Assembly: GCA_004295085.1 (NCBI GenBank)
Contig: SHNF01000018.1
Coordinates: 460,230-524,229 of the forward strand
Direction of reading: 5' to 3'
Length of the DNA: 64,000 nt
From: Planctomycetota bacterium
Lineage (GTDB): Bacteria > Planctomycetota > UBA1135
Part shown: positions 47,407-57,122 of the stretch, one piece after another
How positions within the stretch are numbered: the first letter of the stretch is position 1
Layout of the letters: each line of letters opens with the position of its first letter
Made by a program: the position numbers and the translations under genes
Notes under the pieces: generated by a model
The model's input: only the letters and a program-made list of their open reading frames with translations
Told to the model about the DNA's origin: nothing
The model's database searches: none

Positions 47407-49092
47407 ATGACGGCGCCCGGACCGCATAGCCCGAGCCGCCTGCTGACGGAGGCGCGCCCCTTCCTGGGCGAGCCGCCCGAGTTGTCCGACGTGGCGGCCG
47501 TGCTGATCGAGGCCATCCCGCCGGTGGTGGGCGAGTTCTACGCGTCCATCCTGCGCAGCACCGCCGCGTGGGACTTCATCCGCAGCCAGGAGCGGCTGCA
47601 GCGCCTGCACGGCTCGCTCCAGGAGTGGCTGGAGGCCTTCCTCACGTCCCCCCCGGACGGCAGCCTGCGCGCCGGGCTGGCCCTGCGCATGGCGAACCGG
47701 CACATCCGCGAGGGCATTCCGCTCGATCTCACGCTGCTGGCCCATGCGAACCTGGGGAACCTGCTCACGCAGCAGCTCGTGCGCCGCTGGCCGGCGGGGC
47801 GTCCGGAAGGGCTGGCCGGCGCGCTCGACCGGCTGCAGCGGGCCTTGAGCTTCGACTCCGTGCTGCTCGTTTCGGCCTACCACGGCCTGGCCATGGCGCG
47901 CGAGAGCGCCGCCTCTGACCGCACCGCACAGCTGAACCAGCACCTCCAGCAGGCGCTGCGCTCCCAGGAGATGCTGTTGCGCGCGACCAGCCACGAGCTG
48001 CGGACGCCCTTGACCGGCTTGCTGGGTCTGCTCAATCTGCTGCAGCGCGGCGTGTATCGAAGCCCGGAGGAGCGCTCCTCCGCGGAGAGCGACATGCAGC
48101 AGGCCGTACGCCACCTGCTCGCGCTGGTGGACGACCTGCTGCACCTGGCCCAGCTCGAGCTCGGCAAGGGCCGGCTCGAGCTGCGCGAGTTCGGCGCGCG
48201 CAGCGCGGCCGAGGCGATCGCGCGGCGCTTCGAGACACGCTATCGCGAGGCCGGGCTGTCGCTGGTGGTGAGGCCGGGCGCGGACCTGCAGGTCTCCGCC
48301 GACCAGGACCGATACGAGCAGGTGCTGTCCAACCTGCTGCAGAACGCGCTCCAGCACACCCGCCAGGGCGGCGCCACGATCGAGGTCGAGCCGCTGCCGG
48401 GCGGCAGCCACGCGCTCACGCGCGTGCGGGACAGCGGCGCCGGCATCGAGCCGGAGCTGGCGGAGCGCCTGTTCGAGCCCTTCTCCCAGGGCGCTGGCAG
48501 CGGCGGCAGCCTGGGGCTCGGCCTCGCCATCTGCCGCCGTCTCGTGCTGAGGATGGGCGGGCGCATCCGCGCGCTCAGCGCGGGAGCCGGCTGCGGCGCC
48601 AGCTTCGAGTTCACGCTTCCCGCTGCCGGCCGCCGCCGCCGCCGGACCGGGACCTTCGGCCGCGCCGATGCGCGCCACCGCATCCTCCTGGTGGACGATG
48701 ACGCGGTCTGGCGCGAGGACCTCGGCCGCTGGCTGGCCGAGGGCTGCGGCGCGCGCGTGGACGCCGCGGGGGAGGTGGAGGCGGCGCTGGCGTCGGCGCG
48801 CACCGAGATCTACCACCTGCTGCTGGTGGACGTCGCCATGCCCACGGAGGGGGGCGAGCGCATGCAGGACGGCTTCTCGCTGCTCGAGGCGCTGGCCTCC
48901 CAGCCAGCCACCTTGCTCGTCCCCAAATGGCTGCTCAGCGGCCACGACCGCGGCTTCCTCGAGACCGAGCTCCGCCACGCCTGGCACGATGCCTTCTGGA
49001 GCAAGGGCGACATCCTGGCCGACCGCAGCGCCTTCCTCGAGGCCGTGCGCCGGCAGCTCGAGTCCGGCCGCCCCGTGCCGGCCGGATCATGA
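47407..49092 (+). CDS. Probable globin-coupled hybrid sensor histidine kinase
   Basis: 561 residues. Residues about 25-160 resemble a protoglobin/globin-coupled-sensor domain (IPPVVGEFYASILRS, ERLQRLHGSLQEWLEAFL, LALRMANRHIREGIPLDLTLLAHA); His99 would be the proximal haem ligand. Residues about 180-245 form the DHp helix pair with phospho-acceptor His196 (RATSHELRTPL). The HATPase runs from about 280 to 400 (NLLQNALQH, DSGAGIEPE, GLGLAICRRL). Residues about 420-555 are a receiver domain with acceptor Asp475 (LLLVDVAMP). It lacks membrane segments, so it would be a cytosolic O2, CO, NO or redox sensor. The response regulator follows with ATGA overlap. The globin call is a pattern judgement. 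Confidence 0.82.
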   Translation: MTAPGPHSPSRLLTEARPFLGEPPELSDVAAVLIEAIPPVVGEFYASILRSTAAWDFIRSQERLQRLHGSLQEWLEAFLTSPPDGSLRAGLALRMANRHIREGIPLDLTLLAHANLGNLLTQQLVRRWPAGRPEGLAGALDRLQRALSFDSVLLVSAYHGLAMARESAASDRTAQLNQHLQQALRSQEMLLRATSHELRTPLTGLLGLLNLLQRGVYRSPEERSSAESDMQQAVRHLLALVDDLLHLAQLELGKGRLELREFGARSAAEAIARRFETRYREAGLSLVVRPGADLQVSADQDRYEQVLSNLLQNALQHTRQGGATIEVEPLPGGSHALTRVRDSGAGIEPELAERLFEPFSQGAGSGGSLGLGLAICRRLVLRMGGRIRALSAGAGCGASFEFTLPAAGRRRRRTGTFGRADARHRILLVDDDAVWREDLGRWLAEGCGARVDAAGEVEAALASARTEIYHLLLVDVAMPTEGGERMQDGFSLLEALASQPATLLVPKWLLSGHDRGFLETELRHAWHDAFWSKGDILADRSAFLEAVRRQLESGRPVPAGS

Positions 49093-49529
49093 AGCCGATC
49101 TACGTGGTCGAGGACGACGGCCTGATCCGCCGCTACCTGCGCGACCTGCTCGAGCGTGTGGCCGGCTGGCCGGTGGCCGAGCCGGAGCGCTCGGAAGATC
49201 TGCTGCGCGTGCTGCGCAAGGAGCCGGCCGCGCTCGTGCTCCTCGACGTCACCTTGCCGGGGCTGAGCCTGGACGGCAAGCCGGCCGGCGGCGTCGAGCT
49301 GTGCCGCCGGCTCAAGCGCGAGCTCGGCAGCGCCGCGCCCGCGGTGGTCCTGCTCACGGCGCACGCCTTCGCCGGCGACCGCGAGCGCCTGCTGGCGGAA
49401 TCCGGCGCCGACGACTACCAGTCCAAGCCGATCTACGACGAGGCCGAGTTCCTGGACAAGCTGCGGCGCTGGATGCAGGAGGAGCCGGGGGATCCCGGAT
49501 CTCAGGCCCCGGGAGCGGGGGGGGCGTAG
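49089..49529 (+). CDS. Single-domain response regulator
   Basis: 146 residues; ATG overlaps the kinase stop. Receiver domain with acidic pocket VVEDDGLIRR, acceptor Asp in LVLLDVTLPG, the conserved Thr in VVLLTAHAFAG and Lys in DDYQSKPIYDE. Eight extra residues after the acceptor (LSLDGKPAGGVEL) lengthen the loop. There is no output domain, so it may relay phosphate to or from the preceding hybrid kinase. The last 28 bases overlap the convergent citrate synthase gene. Confidence 0.9.
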   Translation: MKPIYVVEDDGLIRRYLRDLLERVAGWPVAEPERSEDLLRVLRKEPAALVLLDVTLPGLSLDGKPAGGVELCRRLKRELGSAAPAVVLLTAHAFAGDRERLLAESGADDYQSKPIYDEAEFLDKLRRWMQEEPGDPGSQAPGAGGA

Positions 49530-50824
49530 TGGCGCAGCGGCGCTCCGGTGTAGATCTGCCGCGGGCGGTAGATCCTGAAGTCCGGATCCTCGCGCATCTC
49601 GAGCCACTGGGCGATCCAGCCCGGCAGCCGTCCCAGCGCGAACAGGACCGTGAACATGTTCACGGGGATGCCGAGCGCCATGTAGATGATCCCGGAGTAG
49701 AAATCCACGTTCGGGTACAGCCTGCGCTCGATGAAGTACTCGTCGTGCAGCGCGATCTCCTCGAGCTGCACCGCGATCTCGAACAGCTCGCTGCTGGCGC
49801 CGGCGCGCTGCAGGACCCGGGCGCACGTCTCCTTGAGGATCCTGGCCCGCGGGTCGTGGTTCTTGTACACGCGGTGGCCGAAGCCCATGAGCCGCGCCGT
49901 GTCGTTGCGGTTCTTGGCCCGGGCCACGAACTGCGCGGCGCTGCCGTCCTCGGCGGCGATGCGCTCCAGCATCTGGATCACGGCCTGGTTGGCGCCGCCG
50001 TGGAGCGGACCCCACAGCGCGCTGATGCCGGCGGAGATGCTGGCGAACAGGTTGGCCTGCGAGCTCCCCACCATGCGCACCGTGCTGGTGGAGCAGTTCT
50101 GCTCGTGGTCGGCGTGGAGGATCAGCAGCAGGTCCAGGGCCTGCGCCATCACCGGGTCGACCGGGTAGGCCTCGCACGGCGTGGCGAACATCATGTGCAG
50201 GAAGTTGGAGCAGTAGTCGAGGTCGTTGCGCGGATACAGCAGCGGCTGGCCCAGCGAGTGCTTGTAGGACCACGCGGCGATGGTGGGCATCTTCGCGACG
50301 AGGCGGATGACGGCGTCGTGCACCCCGCGGTCCTTGTCCGGCTGCTGGTAGAAGGTCGCGAGCGCCCCGATGGCGGCGGCGGCCACCGGCATCGGGTGGG
50401 CGTCCTTCGGCAGCGCCGCGTAAAACTGGCGGAAGTTCTCGTGCAGCATCGTGTGCCGCTTGATCTCCGCCGTGAACTCCGCCAGCTCCGTCCTCTCCGG
50501 CAGCTCGCCGTGGATGAGCAGCCAGGCCACCTCCAGGAAGCTGCTCTTCGCGGCCAGCTCCTCGATGGGGTAGCCCCGGTAGCGCAGGATTCCCTTCTCT
50601 CCGTCGATGAAGGTGATGGCGCTCCGGCACGAGCCTGTATTGGCATAGCCCGGGTCCATGGTGATCATCCCGGTCGCCGAGCGCAGCTTCTGGATGTCCA
50701 CGCCGAGCTCGCCTTCGCTGCCCCGCAGCAGGGGCAGCGCGACGCTGCCGCCCGGGTAGGTCATCCGAGCGGCCAGCGCGGAGGTCCTGGCCGCGGCTTC
50801 ATTGGACTTTGCGGTGGGCGTCAT
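49502..50824 (-). CDS. gltA: Citrate synthase
   Basis: 440 residues, the long type II form. Condenses acetyl-CoA and oxaloacetate to citrate. Catalytic residues are recognisable: His in LHGGANQAV, His in GFGHRVYKNHDPRA and Asp in PNVDFYSGI. Further marks are GSCRSAITFIDGEKGILRYRGYPIEELA and HADHEQNCSTSTVRMVGSS. The length and N-terminal beta domain resemble E. coli-type NADH-sensitive hexameric enzymes, but allostery cannot be read from the sequence. Its ATG overlaps the stop of a small cytochrome gene, so it is translated as the last gene of the cytochrome/FeS/NrfD operon. Confidence 0.97.
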   Translation of the reverse strand: MTPTAKSNEAAARTSALAARMTYPGGSVALPLLRGSEGELGVDIQKLRSATGMITMDPGYANTGSCRSAITFIDGEKGILRYRGYPIEELAAKSSFLEVAWLLIHGELPERTELAEFTAEIKRHTMLHENFRQFYAALPKDAHPMPVAAAAIGALATFYQQPDKDRGVHDAVIRLVAKMPTIAAWSYKHSLGQPLLYPRNDLDYCSNFLHMMFATPCEAYPVDPVMAQALDLLLILHADHEQNCSTSTVRMVGSSQANLFASISAGISALWGPLHGGANQAVIQMLERIAAEDGSAAQFVARAKNRNDTARLMGFGHRVYKNHDPRARILKETCARVLQRAGASSELFEIAVQLEEIALHDEYFIERRLYPNVDFYSGIIYMALGIPVNMFTVLFALGRLPGWIAQWLEMREDPDFRIYRPRQIYTGAPLRHYAPPAPGA

Positions 50825-51162
50825 GGTCGTTTCCTCCGGCCGGCGGCCTGACCGCCCGCCGTCTTCATCTCCTGTGAGGTCTTCACCCGCGGCTCGGTCC
50901 GGTTCGGATGCAGGTGGCGGATCTCGAGAATGCGCTCGTCGCTGCTGAATTCATTGTAGCTGGGCGATTCCGGCTTGTGGCAGCTCCGGCACCTGGCCGC
51001 GCCGACGTGCTTGGCGACGCCCTGCTTGGCTCTCTTCTCCTGCGCCGGCGGCGCGGCCAGCGGGAGCGCGGAAGCGGCGCGCAGCACGGCCGCTGATCCG
51101 TGGCAGATCCGGTGGTGGCGAAGGGGGCGCATCCGGCGGGCCATGCTGGCAATCGGTACCAC
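50821..51162 (-). CDS. Small exported cytochrome c-like protein
   Basis: 113 residues from GTG 51162, two bases after the NrfD stop. The N-terminal 40 residues have an arginine-rich start and a modest hydrophobic run (AAVLRAASALPLAAPPAQ), compatible with export. One haem-c motif is present: CRSCH in GAARCRSCHKPESPSY, the usual opening of a cytochrome c3/NapC-like haem segment. The C-terminus is basic (KTAGGQAAGRRKRP). It is small for a stand-alone electron carrier. The stop overlaps the citrate synthase start. Given its neighbours it probably carries electrons from the membrane complex; the precise start and topology are uncertain. Confidence 0.7.
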   Translation of the reverse strand: MVPIASMARRMRPLRHHRICHGSAAVLRAASALPLAAPPAQEKRAKQGVAKHVGAARCRSCHKPESPSYNEFSSDERILEIRHLHPNRTEPRVKTSQEMKTAGGQAAGRRKRP

Positions 51163-51164
51163 GG

Positions 51165-52433
51165 TCAGCTAACTCCTGGCACGGCGGTGGGAAGGGCTGC
51201 GCCCGAGGCGCCGCCCGCAGGCCGCAGGCGGAACTCGCCCAGCATGATCCGGGTGGCGATCTTCACCAGCAGGGTGAAGACGAGCGCTCCGACCGCGAAG
51301 ATGCCGGCGCTGAGCGCGATCTCGTTCCAGGTGGGGAAGTACTCGTAGATCTCGCCCAGCGTGTCCGGGGTCATGCCCGGGATCACCAGGCCCATGCCCT
51401 TCTCCAGGTAGACGCCGACCCAGATCAGCAGGCAGCCGAGGTTGAGGTAGAGCGGATGGCGGCGCGTGCGCGGCAGCAGGAACAGGAGGAATGCCAGCGC
51501 GGAGCAGGCGAGCGAAGCCCACATGTAGGGGACGATCGGGTCGTGAGCACCGACCCCGGTGTACATGTAGCGCATGTGGACCAGATGCTCGGTGTCGGAG
51601 TAGTACTCCTTGAAGACCTCGGCGCCGAGCAGGAACAGGTTGAGGAACATGGCGTAGGCCATCAGCTCGGCGACTTTCCAGATCGCGCTGTCCTGGATCT
51701 CGAAGCGGGTGGTGCGCCGCAGGATCTGCATGAGGATCAGCAGCACCGCCGGGCCGGAGCAGAAGGCCGACGCCAGGAAGCGCGGCGCCAGGATCGAGGC
51801 GTTCCAGAACGGCCGCGCAGCCAGTCCGTTGTAGAGGAAGGCGGTCACGGTGTGGATCCCCACCGCGGCCGGGATCGAGATCAGGACCAGCGGGGTGAAG
51901 ATGCGCTTGTCGGGCCGGCGGTTGCGGTAGAGCGTGAACAGGAGGTAGGTGACGATCACCAGGTTCAGGACCAGGTAGCCGTTCAGCGCGAGCACGTCCC
52001 AGCCGAGCAGGGAGGAGGGGACGTTGAGACTGCCCGGGCCGGGGATCAGGTGCCAGAAGCGTTCGGGGCGCCCGATGTCCACCGCCACGAACAGGCCGCA
52101 CATGGTGATCGCGGAGATCGCCAGCAGTTCGCCCAGGATCACCACCTCCTTGATCGGCTTCCAGTTGTAGACGTAGGCCGGGATCACCAGCAGCACCGCA
52201 GCCGCCGCCACGCCCACCAGGAAGGTGAAGTTGCCGATATAGAAGCCCCATGACACCTGGTCCCGCATGGCGGTGGTGATGAGGCCGCGATCGAGCTGGC
52301 GCGCGTAGGCGCCGGCGCCGAGCGCGATCAGGAGCACCAGGCAGCCCAGCCAGGTCCAGTAGACCGGCCCGCCGCGGAGCACGATCCGCAGGCTGCCCGC
52401 GAGGAAGTGGCCGAAGTTGCGAAGGCCGAGCAT
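51165..52433 (-). CDS. NrfD/PsrC-family quinone-interacting membrane subunit
   Basis: 422 residues with about ten hydrophobic helices (LVLLIALGAGAYARQL, FLVGVAAAAVLLVIPAYVY, EVVILGELLAISAITMCGLFVAVDIG, ALNGYLVLNLVIVTYLLFTLY and others). This is the NrfD/PsrC/HmeB fold that exchanges electrons with menaquinone or ubiquinone. GRPERFWHLIP and HTVTAFLYNGLAARPFWNASILAPRFLASAF are typical conserved loops. The FeS gene lies four bases upstream. Similar subunits occur in DsrMKJOP, Qrc, Hme and alternative complex III. A catalytic molybdopterin subunit is not present here, so the partner enzyme may be encoded elsewhere. Confidence 0.93.
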   Translation of the reverse strand: MLGLRNFGHFLAGSLRIVLRGGPVYWTWLGCLVLLIALGAGAYARQLDRGLITTAMRDQVSWGFYIGNFTFLVGVAAAAVLLVIPAYVYNWKPIKEVVILGELLAISAITMCGLFVAVDIGRPERFWHLIPGPGSLNVPSSLLGWDVLALNGYLVLNLVIVTYLLFTLYRNRRPDKRIFTPLVLISIPAAVGIHTVTAFLYNGLAARPFWNASILAPRFLASAFCSGPAVLLILMQILRRTTRFEIQDSAIWKVAELMAYAMFLNLFLLGAEVFKEYYSDTEHLVHMRYMYTGVGAHDPIVPYMWASLACSALAFLLFLLPRTRRHPLYLNLGCLLIWVGVYLEKGMGLVIPGMTPDTLGEIYEYFPTWNEIALSAGIFAVGALVFTLLVKIATRIMLGEFRLRPAGGASGAALPTAVPGVS

Positions 52434-52437
52434 CGGC

Positions 52438-53313
52438 TCAGAGCCCGTAGAAGTAGTAGAACCGCGGGCGGGTGTTCAGCTCGGCCTTGAGCACGAAGAC
52501 GCGCTTGTGCTCGAGCACGTAGCGCACTTCGCTGTCCGGGTCGAGCAGGTTCCCGAACTTGCGCGCGCCCACCGGGCAGACCTCGACGCAGGCCGGGTAG
52601 CGGCCGCTGCGCACGCGCTGGATGCAGAAGGTGCATTTCTCGACCACTCCCTTGCGCCGGACGCGATTGCCGAGGTAGTGCATGTTCGGGTTGAGCTCCT
52701 CGGCCGGCACCGCCGGCTCGGCCCAGTTGAAGTGGCGCGCGCCGTAGGGGCAGGCGGCCATGCAGCAGCGGCAGCCGATGCACCAGTCGTAGTCGATCGT
52801 CACGATGCCGTCCGGCTCCTGCCAGGTGGCGCCGACCGGGCAGCTCTTCACGCACGGCGCGTTGCGGCACTGCTGGCAGGAGATCGGCAGGTAGAAGTGC
52901 CCGGGCCGCGGCACCTGCTCGGCGTCGTAGTAAGCGTCCGCTTCGGCGAAGTCGATGCCCCGCTCCTTCTCCATCTCGAGCACGCGGATCCAGTGGATCT
53001 GCGGTTCCCGGCTCTGGTTGTTCTCCTCCACGCAGGCGTAGACGCAGCGGCGGCAGCCGACGCAGCGCGAGATGTCGAGCGCGTAGCCGAACTCGACGCC
53101 GGGGAGCGCCGCTTGCGCGCCGACCTGCGCCTCCTTGCCGAAGCGCTCGGCGTGCTCGCGCTCCAGACCCTCCAGGATCGCGGCCACGTCGGCCGGCGCC
53201 AGCTCCCGGAAGCGCTTGCGGAACCAGCCGGTGTGGGTGGGATCGAGGCAGCCGGCAGCGGTGGCCGCGGCGGCGCATCCGGCCAGCGAGCACAGGAATT
53301 CCCGCCGGTTCAC
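52438..53313 (-). CDS. Four-cluster ferredoxin-type subunit (NrfC/DsrO-like), Tat-exported
   Basis: 291 residues from GTG 53313, which overlaps the tetraheme gene stop; the frame is open further upstream but homology begins here. The N-terminus has a twin-arginine-like motif (NRREFLCSLAG) before a hydrophobic alanine run, so export through Tat is likely. Four cysteine groups bind [4Fe-4S] clusters: CVGCRRCVYAC, CQQCRNAPCVKSC, CIGCRCCMAAC and CTFCIQRVRSGRYPACVEVC. This is the pattern of NrfC, DsrO and HmeA proteins, which wire a periplasmic redox partner to an NrfD-type membrane subunit. Confidence 0.93.
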   Translation of the reverse strand: MNRREFLCSLAGCAAAATAAGCLDPTHTGWFRKRFRELAPADVAAILEGLEREHAERFGKEAQVGAQAALPGVEFGYALDISRCVGCRRCVYACVEENNQSREPQIHWIRVLEMEKERGIDFAEADAYYDAEQVPRPGHFYLPISCQQCRNAPCVKSCPVGATWQEPDGIVTIDYDWCIGCRCCMAACPYGARHFNWAEPAVPAEELNPNMHYLGNRVRRKGVVEKCTFCIQRVRSGRYPACVEVCPVGARKFGNLLDPDSEVRYVLEHKRVFVLKAELNTRPRFYYFYGL

Positions 53314-53909
53314 GGCGCCCCTCCCGGCCGCAGCGGCGGCGGCTGCGGTTGCAGCGGCTCGAACGCCGGATGGTGCGCGTTGTGGCAGTTCACGCACAGC
53401 AGGTACTTCTTCGCTCCGTTCCACTGGCCGGTGCGGCGGCCATGCACGCCGGCGCGCCAGTCGCGGTACTTGTCGCCGTGGCACTGGCCGCACAGGCGGA
53501 AGGACTCCTCGAAGGGGACGAGCATGCCGCCCGCGAGATGGAGATTGTCGCGGCTCTGCGCGTCGTGGCAGTCCAGGCACCAGCGGTGCTCCTCGTCGTG
53601 GCGCAGCTCGATCTCCTGGTGGGCGAGCTCCAGCGCGCGCCGCTCGGTGTTGACGGGCAGGTCCGGCGTGTGACAGTCCGAGCAGGGGAAGATGCCGTCG
53701 GAGAAGGGCGGAGGCGCGAGCTCGGAGTCGCCCGGCGGCGCGCCGCCGGGGGGCATGGCTGCCAGAGGCTGCGGCGCTCCTGGCAGCGTCTCCTCCGCGC
53801 TTTCCGGGCTGCAACTCCCGAGCAGCACCAGCACTCCGAGCGCGAGCGGCCTTCCGGGCGAACGCAGCATCCGTCGCCGGTCGGTCGTCCTCTGCTGCAC
53901 GGAGTTCAT
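53310..53909 (-). CDS. Tetraheme cytochrome c lipoprotein
   Basis: 199 residues from ATG 53909. The frame is open 60 codons further upstream, but a lipoprotein signal begins here: MLRSPGRPLALGVLVLLGSC with lipobox LLGSC. Four CxxCH haem motifs follow (CSDCH, CLDCH, CGQCH, CVNCH), with extra histidines (HRWC, HLAGG, HHPAF) that may be distal ligands. This resembles the cytochrome c7/NrfB/QrcA-type carriers found next to NrfC/NrfD genes. It heads the operon cytochrome - FeS - NrfD - cytochrome - citrate synthase and is attached to the outer face of the membrane. Confidence 0.92.
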   Translation of the reverse strand: MNSVQQRTTDRRRMLRSPGRPLALGVLVLLGSCSPESAEETLPGAPQPLAAMPPGGAPPGDSELAPPPFSDGIFPCSDCHTPDLPVNTERRALELAHQEIELRHDEEHRWCLDCHDAQSRDNLHLAGGMLVPFEESFRLCGQCHGDKYRDWRAGVHGRRTGQWNGAKKYLLCVNCHNAHHPAFEPLQPQPPPLRPGGAP

Positions 53910-54278
53910 GTGCAAGGCCTCACCGGATGGCTCGAGCGCGCGGAGCCGCGTGCGATCGGGGTGGCGCTCCGCAGCCTGCGATAACCCCCGGTGGCGGTCC
54001 TGCCAAGGCCCGCTGTGGTGGAGCCGGCCCGCGGGTCCGGGATTGTCCTGCGCGTCGTGCCAGTTTTTTCCCCTGGCGGCGCGGTGCATGCGGGCTTATC
54101 CACACGCAGGGCGGGACCTGCCGCGTTCGTGGGGAGATAGGGAGTCTACGGACTGGAGTATCCGGCGGGTCCTGCCCGAACCCTGCGGAAAGATGCCGTG
54201 CGCCGCGGACGTCCGGATCCGTCCCCCGCTTCCGGCGGCCGCTGGAGAATGGAACACCGCCCGCGCCGTCCGCGCCGG
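53910..54278 (-). promoter_or_regulatory. 369-bp intergenic region upstream of the cytochrome operon
   Basis: No gene-like frame is supported beyond an upstream continuation of the tetraheme frame that lacks haem motifs and signal features. The region contains a TTTTTT run (about 54063-54069) and a TTATCCACA stretch near 54098-54106. Neither forms a convincing terminator or DnaA box cluster. It should contain the operon promoter, which I could not place. Confidence 0.35.
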
Positions 54279-55505
54279 TCAGTCGGTGGTCGCTGCCTCG
54301 AGGAACCGCGCCAGGGCCCGCCGCGGCAGCGCCTGGGACAGGCGCTGCAACGACCGGGACTGGAGCTGCCGCACGCGCTCGCGCGATACGCCGAGCTGCA
54401 TGCGTACTTCCTCGAGCGTGCAGGTGCGGCCGTTCTCGAGACCGAAGCGCAGCCGCAGCACGCGCGCCTCCCGGGACGGCAGCCGGTCGAGCAGCGCCGC
54501 CATGGTGCGGCGCAGCTCATCCTGGCCGGGCGCCTTCTCCTCTGCAGGCGGCCGCTGGTCCGCGAGCTGATCCACGAGCCAGTGGCCGCCGCCGTCGTCG
54601 CCCACGCACGCAGGCTGCCGGTCGAGGGACAGGCACGACCGGTCCCCGGCGAGCGCGCGCTCGACGCGGTCGACGCTGATGCGCGCCTGCCGCGCGATCT
54701 GCTGCGGATCCATGCCAAAGGGGCTGGAGGCCTGCACTGCGCGCACGCGGTGCACGACCTGCGCCAGGTAGACAGGCAGGCGCACCATGCGCGCCTGACA
54801 GCTCAGAGCCTTGAGGATGCCCTGCTGGATCCACCAGGTGGCGTAGTGCGAGAAGCGCGCGCCCTCGCGCCAGTCGTAGCGCTCCACGGCGCGCAGCAGG
54901 GCGGCATTGCCTTCCTGGATCAGGTCTTCCCAGGCCACGCCGAGATTGGCGTAGCGCTTGGCGGCGGAGGGAACGAGGCGCAGGCTGCGCGTCACCATCT
55001 CGTGCTGGACCGCCTGCAGTTCGTGCAACCGCTGGCGCAGGAGCTCGAGGCCCTCCGGCGCGCACGACGGGCTGTGCGCCGGCCGCGCCTGTCTCGCCGC
55101 CGACTCCAGCACCGGCGAGTAGGGCGAGAGGTGCTCGAAGGCCACCGCACGCGCCGCCCCCGAGCGATCCTCGAGGATGATCTGGAGCAGAGCCCTGCGC
55201 AGGAGTTCGATGGCACGGGCGAGGATGAACTCCTCCTCGCGGGAGGTCGGCGGCAGGCGGCGCAGGTCGGCCCAGTAGATCGTCAGGGGGTCGGCCGCGT
55301 GTTCGGCGGCGGGCCGCGGCGGCGGAGCGGCCGTGGCCGGCCGGAGGTCGGGCAGGAAAGGCAGTGGCTCCGAGGCCAGGCAAGCAACCAGCCCGGCCCG
55401 CTGCCTCAGGAAGCGAGCCTCATCCGCCAGGAGCGGGTACAGGAGGTCGCGATGGAAGCCGCCCGCAACGCGGGCTGCATGGATCAGTCGGGGAGATCTG
55501 CTCAC
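54279..55505 (-). CDS. Sigma-70 family RNA polymerase sigma factor (RpoD/RpoS/SigA-like)
   Basis: 408 residues. Region 1.2 (DPLTIYWADLRRLPPTSREEEFILAR), the region 2 core (DLIQEGNAALLRAVERYDWREGARFSHYATWWIQQGI), region 3 (RLPVYLAQVVHRVR onward) and region 4 with DELRRTMAALLDRLPSREARVLRLRFGLENGRTCTLEEV and the helix-turn-helix GVSRERVRQLQSRSLQRL. It is shorter than housekeeping RpoD because the acidic region 1.1 is absent, so a stationary-phase or alternative group 2 sigma is likely. About 60 extra residues between regions 1.2 and 2 (SPVLESAARQARPAHSPSCAPE) are unusual. Divergent from the NtrC-type regulator across 211 bases. Confidence 0.93.
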   Translation of the reverse strand: MSRSPRLIHAARVAGGFHRDLLYPLLADEARFLRQRAGLVACLASEPLPFLPDLRPATAAPPPRPAAEHAADPLTIYWADLRRLPPTSREEEFILARAIELLRRALLQIILEDRSGAARAVAFEHLSPYSPVLESAARQARPAHSPSCAPEGLELLRQRLHELQAVQHEMVTRSLRLVPSAAKRYANLGVAWEDLIQEGNAALLRAVERYDWREGARFSHYATWWIQQGILKALSCQARMVRLPVYLAQVVHRVRAVQASSPFGMDPQQIARQARISVDRVERALAGDRSCLSLDRQPACVGDDGGGHWLVDQLADQRPPAEEKAPGQDELRRTMAALLDRLPSREARVLRLRFGLENGRTCTLEEVRMQLGVSRERVRQLQSRSLQRLSQALPRRALARFLEAATTD

Positions 55506-55584
55506 GGGAAAGTCCGATCTGGAGTTGGCCTTCCACCTGCCAGAACCATTCCCGAATGACAGAGTTGTGACGCCCTCCGGGGAG

Positions 55585-55617
55585 CTTGCGCAAGTCGTTC
55601 AGAGGAAGTGACTTGCG
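55585..55617. promoter_or_regulatory. Cluster of three CTTGCG half-sites between divergent regulators
   Basis: A perfect palindrome CTTGCGCAAG (55585-55594) overlaps the left arm of an 8-bp inverted repeat, CGCAAGTC (55589-55596) with GACTTGCG (55610-55617), 13 bases apart. Half-sites occur three times within 33 bases, about 100 bases before the NtrC-type gene. This arrangement suits a dimeric regulator binding at the shared control region. Confidence 0.5.
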
Positions 55618-55710
55618 ATGAGGGCAAGAGCTGTGGAGCGGATCCTCCGTAAAGCTGCGCAGGAAGGATTCCCCACTCTCCCGCGGAAGTTTCCCCGCTC
55701 CAGGGCGCGC

Positions 55711-55716
55711 TAGGTT
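55711..55716 (+). promoter_or_regulatory. Possible -10 hexamer at the start of the NtrC-type gene
   Basis: TAGGTT directly abuts the ATG at 55717. If it is a -10 box, the true start would be ATG 55732 (MAEPFR). Confidence 0.2.
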
Positions 55717-57120
<1,404 letters not shown>

Positions 57121-57122
57121 AC

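Noticed and set aside
54063..54106. T-run and TTATCCACA considered as terminator or replication-origin element
   Set aside because: No stem precedes the T-run in either direction, and a single DnaA-box-like sequence is not an origin; no dnaA, dnaN or gyrase genes are near.
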